Shown here piece after piece: positions 8,675 through 18,140 of a DNA stretch of 47,465 nt. Below the pieces are notes generated by a model. It saw nothing but the letters and a program-made list of their open reading frames with translations. It was not told the DNA's origin and searched no databases. Both the position numbers and the translations under genes were made by a program. The stretch comes from Ruminococcus sp. (GTDB lineage Bacteria > Bacillota > Clostridia > Oscillospirales > Ruminococcaceae), in NCBI GenBank assembly GCA_015066745.1, contig SVNW01000021.1, forward strand, positions 1 through 47,465, written 5' to 3'. Each line of letters starts with the position of its first letter. The first letter of the stretch is position 1.

Positions 8675-9766
8675 TCAGAAATTAGGATAGTCAAGCATAT
8701 GGTTGAGAACTGCTATATTTACAGCAGCTTCCACACATGGTACGGCGCGCGGAACGATACATGGGTCGTGTCTGCCTTTTATAGTGATGGTGTCGTTTTT
8801 AAGCTGTGAGTAATCTATAGTTTTCTGTGGCTGAGAAATCGAAGGTGTAGGCTTGATAGCAACTCTGAATACAAGAGGCATACCTGAAGATATACCGCCG
8901 AGTATACCGCCGTGATTATTTGTTCTTGTTAAAACATGACCATGATCGTCAACATAAAACTCATCGTTGTTTTGACTGCCAAGCATTTGTGCAACTTTAA
9001 AGCCTGCACCGAATTCGATACCCTTTACAGCAGGTATTCCGAAAACAAGCTGTGATATTGTGTTTTCAAGACCTTCAAACATAGGTGAACCTATTCCTGC
9101 AGGAATATTTACACAGGCACATTCGATTATTCCTCCGAGAGAATCAAGTGCGTTGTGAGCCTTTTCAACATCAGCTATCATTTTTTCGCCTGCTTTGTCG
9201 TCAATAACAGGAAATTCTTTTTTTCTTACGTTCAGAATATCTTCACGGGAAACAGTTGTATGATTGAATTCCTTGTCGTTTATTCCATGAATAGATGCTA
9301 TATGAGCACCGGTATATATGCCTCTTCTTTCAAGTATCTGTGCGCATATTGCGCCTGCAAATACAAGTGGTGCTGTGAGTCGGCCCGAAAAGTGACCGCC
9401 ACCTCTGACGTCGTTGAATCCCTGATAACGTTTTGCACCTGTATAGTCTGCATGACCGGGTCTTGCGAGTGTCTGAACATTTTTATAGTCATTTGAATGC
9501 TGGTCTGTATTTTGTATAAAAGCACACAGAGGTGTTCCGGTAGTTCTGTTGTTGTAAAGTCCGGACATTATCTGTGGCATATCTTTTTCGGAACGTGGTG
9601 TTGAAGTTTTATTTTTCTTTGGAGCACGTCTTGAAAGAAATTCTTTTACTTCTTCAAGTCTTATATATTCTCCTGCCGGTAAATTGTCAATAACAACACC
9701 TATAGCAGCTCCGTGTGATTCTCCAAAGATTGATATTGATATGCGATTATTCCAAAACGATGCCAT
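8675..9766 (-). CDS. aroC: Chorismate synthase
   Basis: Converts 5-enolpyruvylshikimate-3-phosphate to chorismate using reduced FMN, the last step of the shikimate pathway. The 363-residue length is normal. Signatures seen are GESHGAAIGVVIDNLPAG near the N-terminus, GRLTAPLVFAGAI in the middle and GRHDPCIVPRAVP near the C-terminus, with RRAPKKNKTSTPRSE forming the usual basic segment. The ATG at 9766 has AGGAGG upstream and overlaps the end of aroA by 20 bp, so translational coupling is likely. Confidence 0.97.
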   Translation of the reverse strand: MASFWNNRISISIFGESHGAAIGVVIDNLPAGEYIRLEEVKEFLSRRAPKKNKTSTPRSEKDMPQIMSGLYNNRTTGTPLCAFIQNTDQHSNDYKNVQTLARPGHADYTGAKRYQGFNDVRGGGHFSGRLTAPLVFAGAICAQILERRGIYTGAHIASIHGINDKEFNHTTVSREDILNVRKKEFPVIDDKAGEKMIADVEKAHNALDSLGGIIECACVNIPAGIGSPMFEGLENTISQLVFGIPAVKGIEFGAGFKVAQMLGSQNNDEFYVDDHGHVLTRTNNHGGILGGISSGMPLVFRVAIKPTPSISQPQKTIDYSQLKNDTITIKGRHDPCIVPRAVPCVEAAVNIAVLNHMLDYPNF

Positions 9767-10994
9767 TTTGTACTTTTCCTCCTAATTTTTTATAATCCGC
9801 AAGAAAATCAGGATATGATTTTTTTATAGAATCAAAGTTCTTGATAAAGACTCTTCCGTCGGCTACACTTGCCGCAATAGCTGTTGCCATTGCTATCCTG
9901 TGATCGTTGAAACTGTGAACCGTTCCTCCGGTAAATTTTTCAACAGGTGAAATGATAAGACCGTCATCTGTAACAGTAACATTTCCTCCGAGATTGTTTA
10001 TCATCTGCGCTGTAGTTTCAAGTCTGTCACTTTCCTTTATCCTCAGTCGCTGTGCATTTGTAATGAATGTACGGCATCCTGATAAAGAACAGAGAACAGA
10101 AACGATCGGTACAAGATCGGGAATATCGGAAGCGTCTATAGTGATATCCTCAAAAACGCCTGCCTTTTTATTATAGCATATACTTTCTGCTATTTCAATA
10201 ATTTTCTTATCTCCCTGTGAAGAAAGAGAGGCATCTGGGAGGTTGTTTATTGTAACATTATTTCCTATAGCATTTGCAGTGATAAAAAATGCTGCCTGTG
10301 AAAAATCAGCTTCTACATCAAAGTTTTCAGCATGATATTTCTGGTTTCCTTTTATCCTGTATTCATTTTCATTTTCGTGTATTTCTATTCCAAATCGTTT
10401 AAGACAGTTTATAGTTATATCAACATAAGGACGTGACTGAAGTGTTGATGTGAGTTTTATTACCGAATCTTCCGGACATAGAGGAAGTGCCAGAAGAAGT
10501 CCTGTTATAAACTGTGATGAAACATCACCCTCAACATGAAATTCGCCACCTGTAAGTTTTCCGCTCACTGTAAATGGCATATCGTTATTATAGTCAAAAA
10601 TGACACCTTTGTCAGAGAGTTCACGTGTATATATGTCTATTGGACGTTTCGGAAGTCTGCCTTTGCCTTGAAATTCGGATACAGTTCCCAGCGCACAGGC
10701 TACAGGTATCATAAAACGGAGTGTAGAACCGCTTTCGTTGCATCGAAGTACTGCATTTTCTGCAGGAGTATCTATACCTGTTACAGTTATACAGTTCCCG
10801 TTTATTTTAAAAGAAGCACCAAGTTCCGTAAGTACGTCCATAGTAGCCTGTATATCTTCTGACATGGTGATATTTCTTATATCAGAAGTTCCGTTTGCAA
10901 GAGCCGCACATATAAGAGCACGGTGTGAGATACTTTTTGAAGCGGGAATATTTACTTCGCCTGAAAGCTTTCCCGGAATAATAGTCAGATCCAT
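9747..10994 (-). CDS. aroA: 3-phosphoshikimate 1-carboxyvinyltransferase (EPSP synthase)
   Basis: Transfers enolpyruvate from PEP to shikimate-3-phosphate in the cytosol. At 415 residues it has the normal length. Motifs seen: PASKSISHRALICAALA (substrate-binding Lys-Ser at the N-terminus), NESGSTLRFMIPVA (loop that governs glyphosate sensitivity in this family), RIKESDRLE and FNDHRIAMA. The start has AGAGGAG upstream. It lies 23 bp after aroB and overlaps aroC. The NESGSTLRF loop carries Ser-Thr after Gly rather than the Ala-Met of classical class I enzymes; class assignment would need an alignment. Confidence 0.97.
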   Translation of the reverse strand: MDLTIIPGKLSGEVNIPASKSISHRALICAALANGTSDIRNITMSEDIQATMDVLTELGASFKINGNCITVTGIDTPAENAVLRCNESGSTLRFMIPVACALGTVSEFQGKGRLPKRPIDIYTRELSDKGVIFDYNNDMPFTVSGKLTGGEFHVEGDVSSQFITGLLLALPLCPEDSVIKLTSTLQSRPYVDITINCLKRFGIEIHENENEYRIKGNQKYHAENFDVEADFSQAAFFITANAIGNNVTINNLPDASLSSQGDKKIIEIAESICYNKKAGVFEDITIDASDIPDLVPIVSVLCSLSGCRTFITNAQRLRIKESDRLETTAQMINNLGGNVTVTDDGLIISPVEKFTGGTVHSFNDHRIAMATAIAASVADGRVFIKNFDSIKKSYPDFLADYKKLGGKVQNGIVLE

Positions 10995-11017
10995 ACAAAT
11001 CTCCTCTGTTTTACTGA

Positions 11018-12076
11018 TCAGGCATTCATAAATGCCAGAAATTCTTCAAATGATATTTTATTGATATATGAAATTCCTATATCACTGCATATGATTATAT
11101 TTATAGACTGCGATTCGCATTTTTTGTCGTTACTGCAAAGTGCGGTAAGTTCTTCTGTTTTGGCGTCAGCTGTAAGCGGAAGATCATATGCTTTGAGAAC
11201 TTTTACAAGAATATCCGACGTAAGTTCATTGCAAAGACCTTTTTTTACTGCCTGTTGTGTTATAAGGTTCATTCCTATGGCTACTGCACTGCCGTGAGTA
11301 TAACCCGAATAGTTATAATAACTCTCGACTGCATGACCAAGTGTGTGACCAAAGTTGAGAAGCATACGTTCACCTTTGTCAAATTCATCATTTTCAACGA
11401 TATTGCTTTTTATTGAGATACAGCGATAAATAATATCATCAGCCTGTTCAAAATAATTACTCAGATCGTGGGAAGCTATTATATCAAAAAGTTCACGACT
11501 TCTTATCATACCGTATTTTATTGCCTCTGCCATACCGTCAGAAACTATTTTGTCAGGAAGAGTTTTGAGTGTGAGTGGGTCGCAGAGTACGAGTTCAGGC
11601 TGTTTGAAAGCACCTACAAGATTTTTTCCGCAAGGAAGGTTTATTGCTGTTTTGCCACCAACAGAACTGTCTATCTGTGCGAGGAGTGTTGTCGGGATCT
11701 GTATGTACGGGATACCACGCAGAAATGTTGCTGCAGCAAAACCCGATATATCTCCTGTTACTCCGCCACCGAGCGCTATGATACAGTCAGTTCTGGTTAT
11801 GTTGTTTTTTGCAAGAAAATCATATATATTATTAAGGTTCTGTGAGCATTTTGACTTTTCACCGTTTTCAAATACATATTTTTTCACTGTAAATCCATAT
11901 TCGGAAAGTGACTTTATAACTTTTTCTGAATAAAGCCCGTCAACGATATCATCGGTAATAAGTGCGACATATTTTGTATTTACCACTTCGGAGATATACT
12001 TTCCGCAATTGCTTAAGATTCCCTGTTCGATAAGTACGTTGTAAGGCTTTGAGGTTTTTACTGTTATTTTTTTCAT
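11018..12076 (-). CDS. aroB: 3-dehydroquinate synthase
   Basis: Makes 3-dehydroquinate from DAHP, using NAD and a divalent metal. The 352 residues include the NAD/substrate motifs GGGVTGDISGFAAATFLRG, PTTLLAQIDSSVGGKTAIN and GKNLVGAFKQP, and the metal ligands in RMLLNFGHTLGHAVES and THGSAVAIGM. It is the first gene of the aroB-aroA-aroC-DUF4364 operon. The other shikimate genes (aroD, aroE, aroK and DAHP synthase) are not in this window. Confidence 0.97.
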   Translation of the reverse strand: MKKITVKTSKPYNVLIEQGILSNCGKYISEVVNTKYVALITDDIVDGLYSEKVIKSLSEYGFTVKKYVFENGEKSKCSQNLNNIYDFLAKNNITRTDCIIALGGGVTGDISGFAAATFLRGIPYIQIPTTLLAQIDSSVGGKTAINLPCGKNLVGAFKQPELVLCDPLTLKTLPDKIVSDGMAEAIKYGMIRSRELFDIIASHDLSNYFEQADDIIYRCISIKSNIVENDEFDKGERMLLNFGHTLGHAVESYYNYSGYTHGSAVAIGMNLITQQAVKKGLCNELTSDILVKVLKAYDLPLTADAKTEELTALCSNDKKCESQSINIIICSDIGISYINKISFEEFLAFMNA

Positions 12077-12143
12077 AAAATACGTTCATTCCTTTCAAGG
12101 AGACCAAGAAAATATTATTTCGATGTATTTGCGATACAATTTA

Positions 12144-12172
12144 ATTATAATATGACAATAAAAAAATGTCAA
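12144..12172 (-). promoter_or_regulatory. Consensus sigma-A promoter of the aro operon
   Basis: On the minus strand TTGACA (12172-12167), a 17-base spacer and TATAAT (12149-12144): a perfect match to consensus. Transcription would start near 12137, giving a leader of about 60 nt before aroB. Confidence 0.85.
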
Positions 12173-12192
12173 TCAATTAACTTATAAAAAGC

Positions 12193-12221
12193 TTGATTTA
12201 TTATCCTGTGAGTGTTATAAT
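12193..12221 (+). promoter_or_regulatory. Sigma-A promoter of the yicC-remA-gmk gene cluster
   Basis: TTGATT (12193-12198), 17-base spacer, TATAAT (12216-12221) with extended -10 TG at 12213-12214. It runs divergently from the aro promoter; the -35 boxes are 20 bp apart. Confidence 0.8.
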
Positions 12222-12273
12222 AATATAATGAGCAAATTGTAATTGTATTTTTGTTGACAGGGGGGAATTTTAA

Positions 12274-13152
12274 ATGATAAGAAGTATGACCGGTTACGGA
12301 CGTGAAAGAGAACTGGTAAACGGCAGGGATATTCTTATTGAAATAAAATCGGTAAATCATCGCTATAACGAATACTATGTTAAGCTTCCAAGAGTTTATT
12401 CATATCTGGAAGAACCTTTGAAAAAGCTGGTTCAGGAAAATATATCAAGAGGTAAGGTAGAGATTTCTGTAACTATAGTAAATGTTTCGGCGACTGACAC
12501 AAAAATAGAAGTCGATACCGCACTTGCAGGCGAATACATAAACGCAATGAGAAAGGCAAATATGGAACTCGGACTTATGGATGATCTGTCATTGTCAAGA
12601 ATAATGCGTTTTCAGGACATATTTACTGTAACAAAGGCTGTTGAGGACACTGACGCTGTGTGGAATGACGTAAAATCTGTTGCTGAGAAGGCGGTTTCAG
12701 GATTTTTAAGCATGAGAGAAGCGGAAGGTGTAAAGCTTAAGGAAGATATATCAGGACGTCTGAGCACTATTGAAGATATGGTATCAAAGATAGAGCAGGC
12801 AGCTCCCGAGATGACAAAGCTTTATATGGATAAGCTTTACTCAAAGCTTTCGGAACTTCTTTGTGACCAGTCTGTAGATGAACAGAGAATACTCACAGAG
12901 GCTGCTATTTTTTCTGAGAAAACAGCAGTTGATGAGGAAACGGTAAGACTCAGAAGTCATATTTCACAGTTCCGTTCACTTCTTGATACGGAAGATATAG
13001 TTGGAAGAAAACTTGATTTTATAATTCAGGAAATGAATCGTGAAGCCAATACCATAGGCTCCAAGGTTCAGAGTCTTGATATAACCAGAGTCGTTATCGA
13101 CATAAAATCCGAAATTGAAAAAATACGTGAACAGGTTCAGAATATTGAATAG
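12274..13152 (+). CDS. yicC: YicC/YloC family endoribonuclease
   Basis: A 292-residue homologue of E. coli YicC and B. subtilis YloC, a family shown to act as endoribonucleases. The N-terminus has the family signature MIRSMTGYGRE with IKSVNHRY. The C-terminal DUF1732 part ends with RLRSHISQFRSLL and KLDFIIQEMNREANTIGSK, where the conserved Glu and Arg lie. The start has a GGGGGG ribosome site. It stands directly before remA and gmk, the standard Firmicute order, and is the first gene of the long plus-strand cluster. Confidence 0.95.
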   Translation: MIRSMTGYGRERELVNGRDILIEIKSVNHRYNEYYVKLPRVYSYLEEPLKKLVQENISRGKVEISVTIVNVSATDTKIEVDTALAGEYINAMRKANMELGLMDDLSLSRIMRFQDIFTVTKAVEDTDAVWNDVKSVAEKAVSGFLSMREAEGVKLKEDISGRLSTIEDMVSKIEQAAPEMTKLYMDKLYSKLSELLCDQSVDEQRILTEAAIFSEKTAVDEETVRLRSHISQFRSLLDTEDIVGRKLDFIIQEMNREANTIGSKVQSLDITRVVIDIKSEIEKIREQVQNIE

Positions 13153-13172
13153 ACGAGTGAGGTTTTCATAAA

Positions 13173-13430
13173 TTGAAGCTTATTAATATCGGATATGGAA
13201 ATATGGTTTCGGCGTCAAGGCTTATATCTATAGTGAGTCCGGAATCAGCACCGGTAAAAAGAATAGTTCAGGATTCAAGGGATAAAGGGTTGCTTATTGA
13301 TGCTACTTGCGGAAGAAGAACGAGAGCAGTACTAGTAATGGACAGTGATCATGTTGTTCTTTCGGCGGTACAGCCTGAAACAATTGCACAGAGATGTGAT
13401 TATGAGAGAGGAATTGAAACATATGAATAA
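13173..13430 (+). CDS. remA: RemA-like extracellular matrix regulator (DUF370)
   Basis: 85 residues. In Bacillus RemA is a ring-forming DNA-binding regulator that activates matrix and osmoprotection genes. The whole family pattern is visible: [24 protein letters not shown], then [16 protein letters not shown] and [11 protein letters not shown]. The start is TTG at 13173, which restores the usual MKLINIG N-terminus; no ATG fits. A weak GTGAGG ribosome site lies upstream. The stop overlaps the gmk start by a few bases, and this linkage is conserved in Firmicutes. Confidence 0.92.
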   Translation: MKLINIGYGNMVSASRLISIVSPESAPVKRIVQDSRDKGLLIDATCGRRTRAVLVMDSDHVVLSAVQPETIAQRCDYERGIETYE

Positions 13431-14028
13431 AGGCATTCTTATTGTTGTTTCTGCACCTTCCGGTTGCGGAAAAGGAACGATACTTGCAGAGATTCTCAAA
13501 GATGAGGGATATTACTATTCCGTATCTGCTACTACAAGATCACCAAGACCCGGTGAGGAAGATGGTGTAAACTATCATTTTCTGAAAAGAGAACAGTTTG
13601 AGGAACTTATAAAAAATGACGGAATGCTTGAATATGCCGAATATTGCGGAAATTATTACGGTACTCCCAAAGACAAGGTCTTTGAAAAAATAGAAGAAGG
13701 TAAAAATGTTATTCTTGAAATTGAAGTTCAGGGAGCTATGCAGATAAAGAAAAAATGTCCGCAGGCTGTATTCATTTTTATCGCTCCTCCGTCAGTGGGA
13801 GAACTCAGGAGAAGACTCCTTAAAAGAGGCACTGAAACAGAGGAAGTTATCGAAAAGCGTGTTTCCGAAGCAACGCACGAAATCGGTTTTGCCGGTGAGT
13901 ATGACTATATTGTTGTAAACGGCGCACTTGAGGACGCAATAGAAGACTTTAAAACTGTTATACGTGCTGAAAAACTCAAATCAGCAAACCAGAAGAAATT
14001 AATTGATGAGGTGTTAGAAAATGCTTAG
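13423..14028 (+). CDS. gmk: Guanylate kinase
   Basis: Phosphorylates GMP to GDP with ATP. I place the start at ATG 13423 ([14 protein letters not shown]), with AGAGAGGAA about ten bases upstream. This gives 201 residues, the family norm; an earlier in-frame ATG at 13345 would add 26 residues lying inside remA. The P-loop is [11 protein letters not shown], followed by [17 protein letters not shown] (GMP site) and [12 protein letters not shown]. The gene overlaps remA at its 5' end and rpoZ by 8 bp at its 3' end. Confidence 0.96.
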   Translation: MNKGILIVVSAPSGCGKGTILAEILKDEGYYYSVSATTRSPRPGEEDGVNYHFLKREQFEELIKNDGMLEYAEYCGNYYGTPKDKVFEKIEEGKNVILEIEVQGAMQIKKKCPQAVFIFIAPPSVGELRRRLLKRGTETEEVIEKRVSEATHEIGFAGEYDYIVVNGALEDAIEDFKTVIRAEKLKSANQKKLIDEVLENA

Positions 14029-14242
14029 ACCGGCTATTACTCAGATTATCACAAAAAATGAAAGTTATTATTCACTCGTTATCGGAGTTGCAAAAAGAGC
14101 GAGAGAGATCGCTGATGAACTTTATGATAAAAATGAGATCTTAAAAGAAAAACCGGTAAAGACTGCTGTTGAAGAATTTGCAGGCGGAAAATACAAACTG
14201 GTTGAATATTCCGAAGACAAAGAGCAAGAAGAAATTCAGTAA
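14021..14242 (+). CDS. rpoZ: RNA polymerase omega subunit
   Basis: 73 residues; helps fold and assemble the beta' subunit. Typical family features are MLRPAI near the start, YYSLVIGVAKRAREIADE (the conserved helix with AKRAR) and KPVKTAVEEFAGGKYK. It overlaps gmk by 8 bp, and its TAA shares a base with the priA ATG (TAATG). In B. subtilis coaBC lies between rpoZ and priA; here it is absent. Confidence 0.93.
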   Translation: MLRPAITQIITKNESYYSLVIGVAKRAREIADELYDKNEILKEKPVKTAVEEFAGGKYKLVEYSEDKEQEEIQ

Positions 14243-16704
14243 TGCAGGACTATGGCAGGGTAAGAACGGCTGCGGTAGCTGTATACAATGTTGCGTATTC
14301 TTTTGACAAGCCGTTTTCATATCTGATTCCTCCGGAATTGTATGGAACGGCTGTTCCGGGAGTGCGTGTTGTAGTACCATTTGGCCGTGGCGGAAGAAAA
14401 AGAGCCGGGCTTATACTCAGCGTTGACGAATGTATCCCTGACATCAGGCTAAAACGGATAATTTCAGTTGTTGATCATGAACCGGTCATAAATGATGAAA
14501 TGATGGATATGGTTTACTGGCTCAAGGAAAATACTTTCTGTACTTTCTATGACGCAATAAAAACCATACTTCCTTCAGGTATGAATATAACAGTAAATGA
14601 AAAATATGAACTGGCTGACGGTGCAATGTACAGTTCTCTTACAGATGAGGAACTTAACATTGTGTGTTTTTTGAAAAATGCCAAAAGCAGACGAGAGTTT
14701 GACGAGGTACTGAGCGATTCTCTTAATCCTGAAAAAAGCAGGATAATAGAATCACTTCTGCAAAAGGGTGTTATAAGGAAAGTAAGTCAGGCAAACAGAA
14801 AAATAGGTGACAGATTCATAAAAATGATAAAGCTTACTGATCATTTTGTGAAAAATAAAACCTATTTTAAAGTGACACCAAAACAACAGCAGGTAATAAA
14901 ACTGCTTGAAGAGAATGGTTCGGCCGCTGCTAAGGAAGTTTGTTATATATGTAATGTGACTATGGCTGTTGTGAAAAATCTCCTTAAAGCCAATATAGCA
15001 GAGGAGTTTGAAGTAGAAGCTCTCACATATGCAGATGCAGGTGATTATGACCCTGATGAACTTCCGAAGATGACTCTTAGTACATCACAGAACGCTGTAT
15101 ATGAAAGAGTAAGCAGTTTTATTCCGGACAGTACTCCAAAATGTTTTCTTCTTCACGGTGTTACCGGAAGCGGAAAGACAGCGGTTTTTGTAAAACTTAT
15201 AGAAAAGGCACTGCTGTCGGGAAAGCAGGCGATGCTTCTTATTCCGGAAATATCACTGACTCCTCAGACAGTTTCAAGATTCAGACGGCTTTTTGGAAGT
15301 ACAGTATCAGTGATACACAGTGATCTTTCGCTTTCTCAGCGACTTGATGAGTACAAAAGAATAAGTCGTGGAATGTCACGTATAGTAATAGGAACAAGAA
15401 GTGCAGTTTTTGCGCCTCTTGAGAATATAGGAATAATAATTATCGACGAAGAAGGTGAGCGTTCGTACAAGTCGGACAGTGCACCTCGTTATAATGCCAT
15501 AGCAGTTGCCAAAAAACGTTGCGCCTGTCATGGCAGTGTACTCCTTCTCGGTTCTGCAACACCTTCGCTTGAGAGTTATTATTATGCAAAAAAAGGTGTT
15601 TACGAACTTCTCGAATTAAACGAGAGATTTAACAGATCTGCTTTGCCTCATGTTGAGATAGTTGATATGAATATCGAACGGAGCAACGGAAACCTCAGTG
15701 AATTCAGTGAAGTTCTTGTAAATGAAATAGATAAAAATCTTAGATCCGGTGAACAGACTATTCTTCTTCTCAACAGAAGAGGATATCACACGTTTATAAC
15801 CTGCGGAGAGTGTAATAAACCACTCTACTGTCCAAACTGCAGTATACCGTATACATATCACAAAGTCAACGGTCAGCTGATATGTCATTACTGCGGAAAT
15901 ACTACAGCTCAGCCCGATGAATGTTCGGATTGTGGCAGTCATATTTTCAAGCAGATGGGATTTGGTACACAGAAGATGGAAGAACAGCTTGCAAAGCTTT
16001 TTCCGTCTGCAAAGATTCTGAGAATGGACGCTGATACAACCTTTTCAAGATATTCATACGAAAAAAGTTTCAGAGATTTTTCTGAAGGTAAGTATGATAT
16101 CATGGTAGGGACTCAGATGATAGGAAAAGGACTCGATTTTCCGAATGTAACACTTGTGGGAATACTTTCGGTTGACAAGTCACTTTTTTCAGGCGATTTC
16201 AGAAGTTATGAACGCACGTTTTCCCTTATAACACAGGTTGCCGGAAGAAGCGGAAGAGGAGATAAAACGGGAAGGGCGTATCTGCAGACATTTATGCCTG
16301 ATCATTACGTGCTTAATCTTGCTGCCGCACAGAATTACAAGGGATTTTATGAGGAAGAAATGTCAATGAGGAAGACAATGATATTTCCTCCTGTATGTGA
16401 TATATGTACTATAGGTGTTTCGTCGGCTTCCGACAAGATGGCGTCTGTCGCAGCAAATACGATACTTGTGATAATTCGTGATATGGTAAAAGAACTCCGG
16501 GTGAATTTTCCGCTCAGAGTTTTGGGTCCTGCCCAGTCACATCTTGCCAAAGTAAACGGAAAGTACAGATACCGACTTATAATAAAATGTAAAAATAATA
16601 AGGAACTGCGTGATTTTATAAGAAATGTTCTTTTAAAAACCGCAGAATACCGTGAGTTTTCAAATGTCAGTATTTACGCTGACATAAACGGTGAAATAGT
16701 ATAG
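14242..16704 (+). CDS. priA: Primosomal protein N', replication-restart helicase
   Basis: 820 residues; restarts stalled replication forks by binding branched DNA and loading the helicase. Order: N-terminal 3'-DNA-binding domain (to ~100), winged-helix region, helicase core, zinc domain, second helicase lobe, C-terminal domain. Walker A is GVTGSGKT (306-313). The Walker B box reads DEEGERSYKSD from residue 402, where the family normally has DEEH; position 405 is Gly. The zinc cysteines are seen in CGECNKPLYCPNCS and CHYCGN...CSDCG. MVGTQMIGKGLDFPNV and QVAGRSGRGDKTG form the later helicase motifs. Translation is coupled to rpoZ. Confidence 0.97.
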   Translation: MQDYGRVRTAAVAVYNVAYSFDKPFSYLIPPELYGTAVPGVRVVVPFGRGGRKRAGLILSVDECIPDIRLKRIISVVDHEPVINDEMMDMVYWLKENTFCTFYDAIKTILPSGMNITVNEKYELADGAMYSSLTDEELNIVCFLKNAKSRREFDEVLSDSLNPEKSRIIESLLQKGVIRKVSQANRKIGDRFIKMIKLTDHFVKNKTYFKVTPKQQQVIKLLEENGSAAAKEVCYICNVTMAVVKNLLKANIAEEFEVEALTYADAGDYDPDELPKMTLSTSQNAVYERVSSFIPDSTPKCFLLHGVTGSGKTAVFVKLIEKALLSGKQAMLLIPEISLTPQTVSRFRRLFGSTVSVIHSDLSLSQRLDEYKRISRGMSRIVIGTRSAVFAPLENIGIIIIDEEGERSYKSDSAPRYNAIAVAKKRCACHGSVLLLGSATPSLESYYYAKKGVYELLELNERFNRSALPHVEIVDMNIERSNGNLSEFSEVLVNEIDKNLRSGEQTILLLNRRGYHTFITCGECNKPLYCPNCSIPYTYHKVNGQLICHYCGNTTAQPDECSDCGSHIFKQMGFGTQKMEEQLAKLFPSAKILRMDADTTFSRYSYEKSFRDFSEGKYDIMVGTQMIGKGLDFPNVTLVGILSVDKSLFSGDFRSYERTFSLITQVAGRSGRGDKTGRAYLQTFMPDHYVLNLAAAQNYKGFYEEEMSMRKTMIFPPVCDICTIGVSSASDKMASVAANTILVIIRDMVKELRVNFPLRVLGPAQSHLAKVNGKYRYRLIIKCKNNKELRDFIRNVLLKTAEYREFSNVSIYADINGEIV

Positions 16705-16715
16705 AGGTGTAAAAA

Positions 16716-17174
16716 ATGGCAATTAGAAATATAGTCACAAAGGAACAGGACGTTCTCAGAAAAAAATGCAGAACAGTTGAAAAGTTTGATGAAAGACTCT
16801 GGACTCTCCTTGATGATATGAAAGATACTCTTTACAAGGCACAGGGTTACGGTCTGGCTGCTCCTCAGGTAGGAATTCTTAAAAGAATAGCTGTAATTGA
16901 TGTAGGCGAAGGATACATCGAACTTATAAATCCTGAAATATGTGATATGGAGGGTGAACAGAGAGATGTTGAAGGTTGTCTTTCATGCCCTGATGTCTGG
17001 GGTTATGTAAAACGTCCTTACAGCTGTACTCTTAAGGCTCAGGACAGAAACGGAAATTATTATGAAAAGAAACTTGAAGGAATTTTCTGCAGATGTGCTT
17101 GTCACGAAACAGATCATCTTGACGGAAAACTGTTTATTGATATAGTAGATGAGTTTGTAAGACCGGAGGAATAA
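16716..17174 (+). CDS. def: Peptide deformylase
   Basis: Removes the formyl group from N-terminal Met of nascent proteins. The 152 residues contain all three catalytic motifs: GYGLAAPQVG, EGCLSCPD (metal-binding Cys) and HETDH (metal-binding His pair and catalytic Glu). It lies 11 bp after priA and directly before fmt, its functional partner, which adds the formyl group to the initiator tRNA. Confidence 0.97.
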   Translation: MAIRNIVTKEQDVLRKKCRTVEKFDERLWTLLDDMKDTLYKAQGYGLAAPQVGILKRIAVIDVGEGYIELINPEICDMEGEQRDVEGCLSCPDVWGYVKRPYSCTLKAQDRNGNYYEKKLEGIFCRCACHETDHLDGKLFIDIVDEFVRPEE

Positions 17175-17178
17175 TATT

Positions 17179-18114
17179 TTGAACATTATTTTTATGGGAA
17201 CACCTGATTTTGCAGTTCCTTGTCTGGAAGCACTCGTAAAATCAGGAGAAGATGTAAAGGCAGTATTTACACAGCCTGATAAACCAAAGGGAAGAGGATA
17301 TAAGCTTATTCCGACACCTGTAAAAGTAGCGGCACAAAATACAGGTATAGAAGTTTATCAGCCTTTGTCACTCAGAAAAGGTGAAGATGCTCAGAGTTCA
17401 CTTGAAGTAATAAAGAAAATTAATCCTGATGTGATAGTAGTTGTTGCATACGGTCAGATACTTCCTGAAGAAATACTGAACATTCCGCGTTATGGCTGTA
17501 TAAATGTTCATGGTTCGCTTCTACCTAAGTACAGAGGTGCGGCTCCTATGCAGTGGTGTCTGTTAAACGGCGAAAAAACCACAGGTATAACAACAATGAT
17601 GATGGACAAGGGTCTGGATACCGGAGATATGCTCTTAAAACAGGAGATAAGCATAGGTGAAAATGAAACACTTGCACAGCTTCACGACAGACTTTCGGTT
17701 GAAGGTGCTCAGGTACTTCTCAAAACCATTGACGCAATAAAAAATGAAACACTTGTAAGAACAAAGCAAAATGATGAAGAGTCAACATATTCGCCTATGA
17801 TAACAAAGAATATGTCACTTATTGATTTTAAAGAGACTGCTGAAAGTATACACAACAAAATACGTGCGATAACAGGATATGCTTTTATAAACGGAAAACG
17901 TCTTAAAGTTTTTTCTTCCGTTCTCTGTACAGGAACTTCTTCAGAAGCACCCGGTACAGTGGAAGATGTTTCAGAGTTTACTGTCGTATGCGGTGACGGA
18001 AAACTGGTGAAATTTGTTGAAGTTCAGCCGGAAGGCGGAAAAAGACTTAAAGTTTCCGACTATCTCAGAGGTAATAAACTTGAAAAAGGAACTGTACTCA
18101 GTTCTGAAATTTAA
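17179..18114 (+). CDS. fmt: Methionyl-tRNA formyltransferase
   Basis: Formylates Met-tRNAfMet using 10-formyl-tetrahydrofolate. 311 residues, normal length. TTG at 17179 is the start, with GGAGGA nine bases upstream, and restores the usual MNIIFMGTPDFAVP. The catalytic loop INVHGSLLPKYRGAAPMQW and GLDTGDML contain the conserved Asn, His and Asp. The C-terminal tRNA-binding domain ends with QPEGGKRLKVSDYLRG. Four bases separate it from def. Confidence 0.97.
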   Translation: MNIIFMGTPDFAVPCLEALVKSGEDVKAVFTQPDKPKGRGYKLIPTPVKVAAQNTGIEVYQPLSLRKGEDAQSSLEVIKKINPDVIVVVAYGQILPEEILNIPRYGCINVHGSLLPKYRGAAPMQWCLLNGEKTTGITTMMMDKGLDTGDMLLKQEISIGENETLAQLHDRLSVEGAQVLLKTIDAIKNETLVRTKQNDEESTYSPMITKNMSLIDFKETAESIHNKIRAITGYAFINGKRLKVFSSVLCTGTSSEAPGTVEDVSEFTVVCGDGKLVKFVEVQPEGGKRLKVSDYLRGNKLEKGTVLSSEI

Positions 18115-18140
18115 AAAAATAATCAGGAAAGCAGATTTTT

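Noticed and set aside
12169..12360. 63-codon minus-strand ORF
   Set aside because: It lies across the divergent promoters and the yicC start, with no ribosome site.
13345..13422. Longer gmk start at 13345
   Set aside because: It would add 26 residues within remA and before the conserved N-terminus; ATG 13423 has a better ribosome site and gives the normal length.
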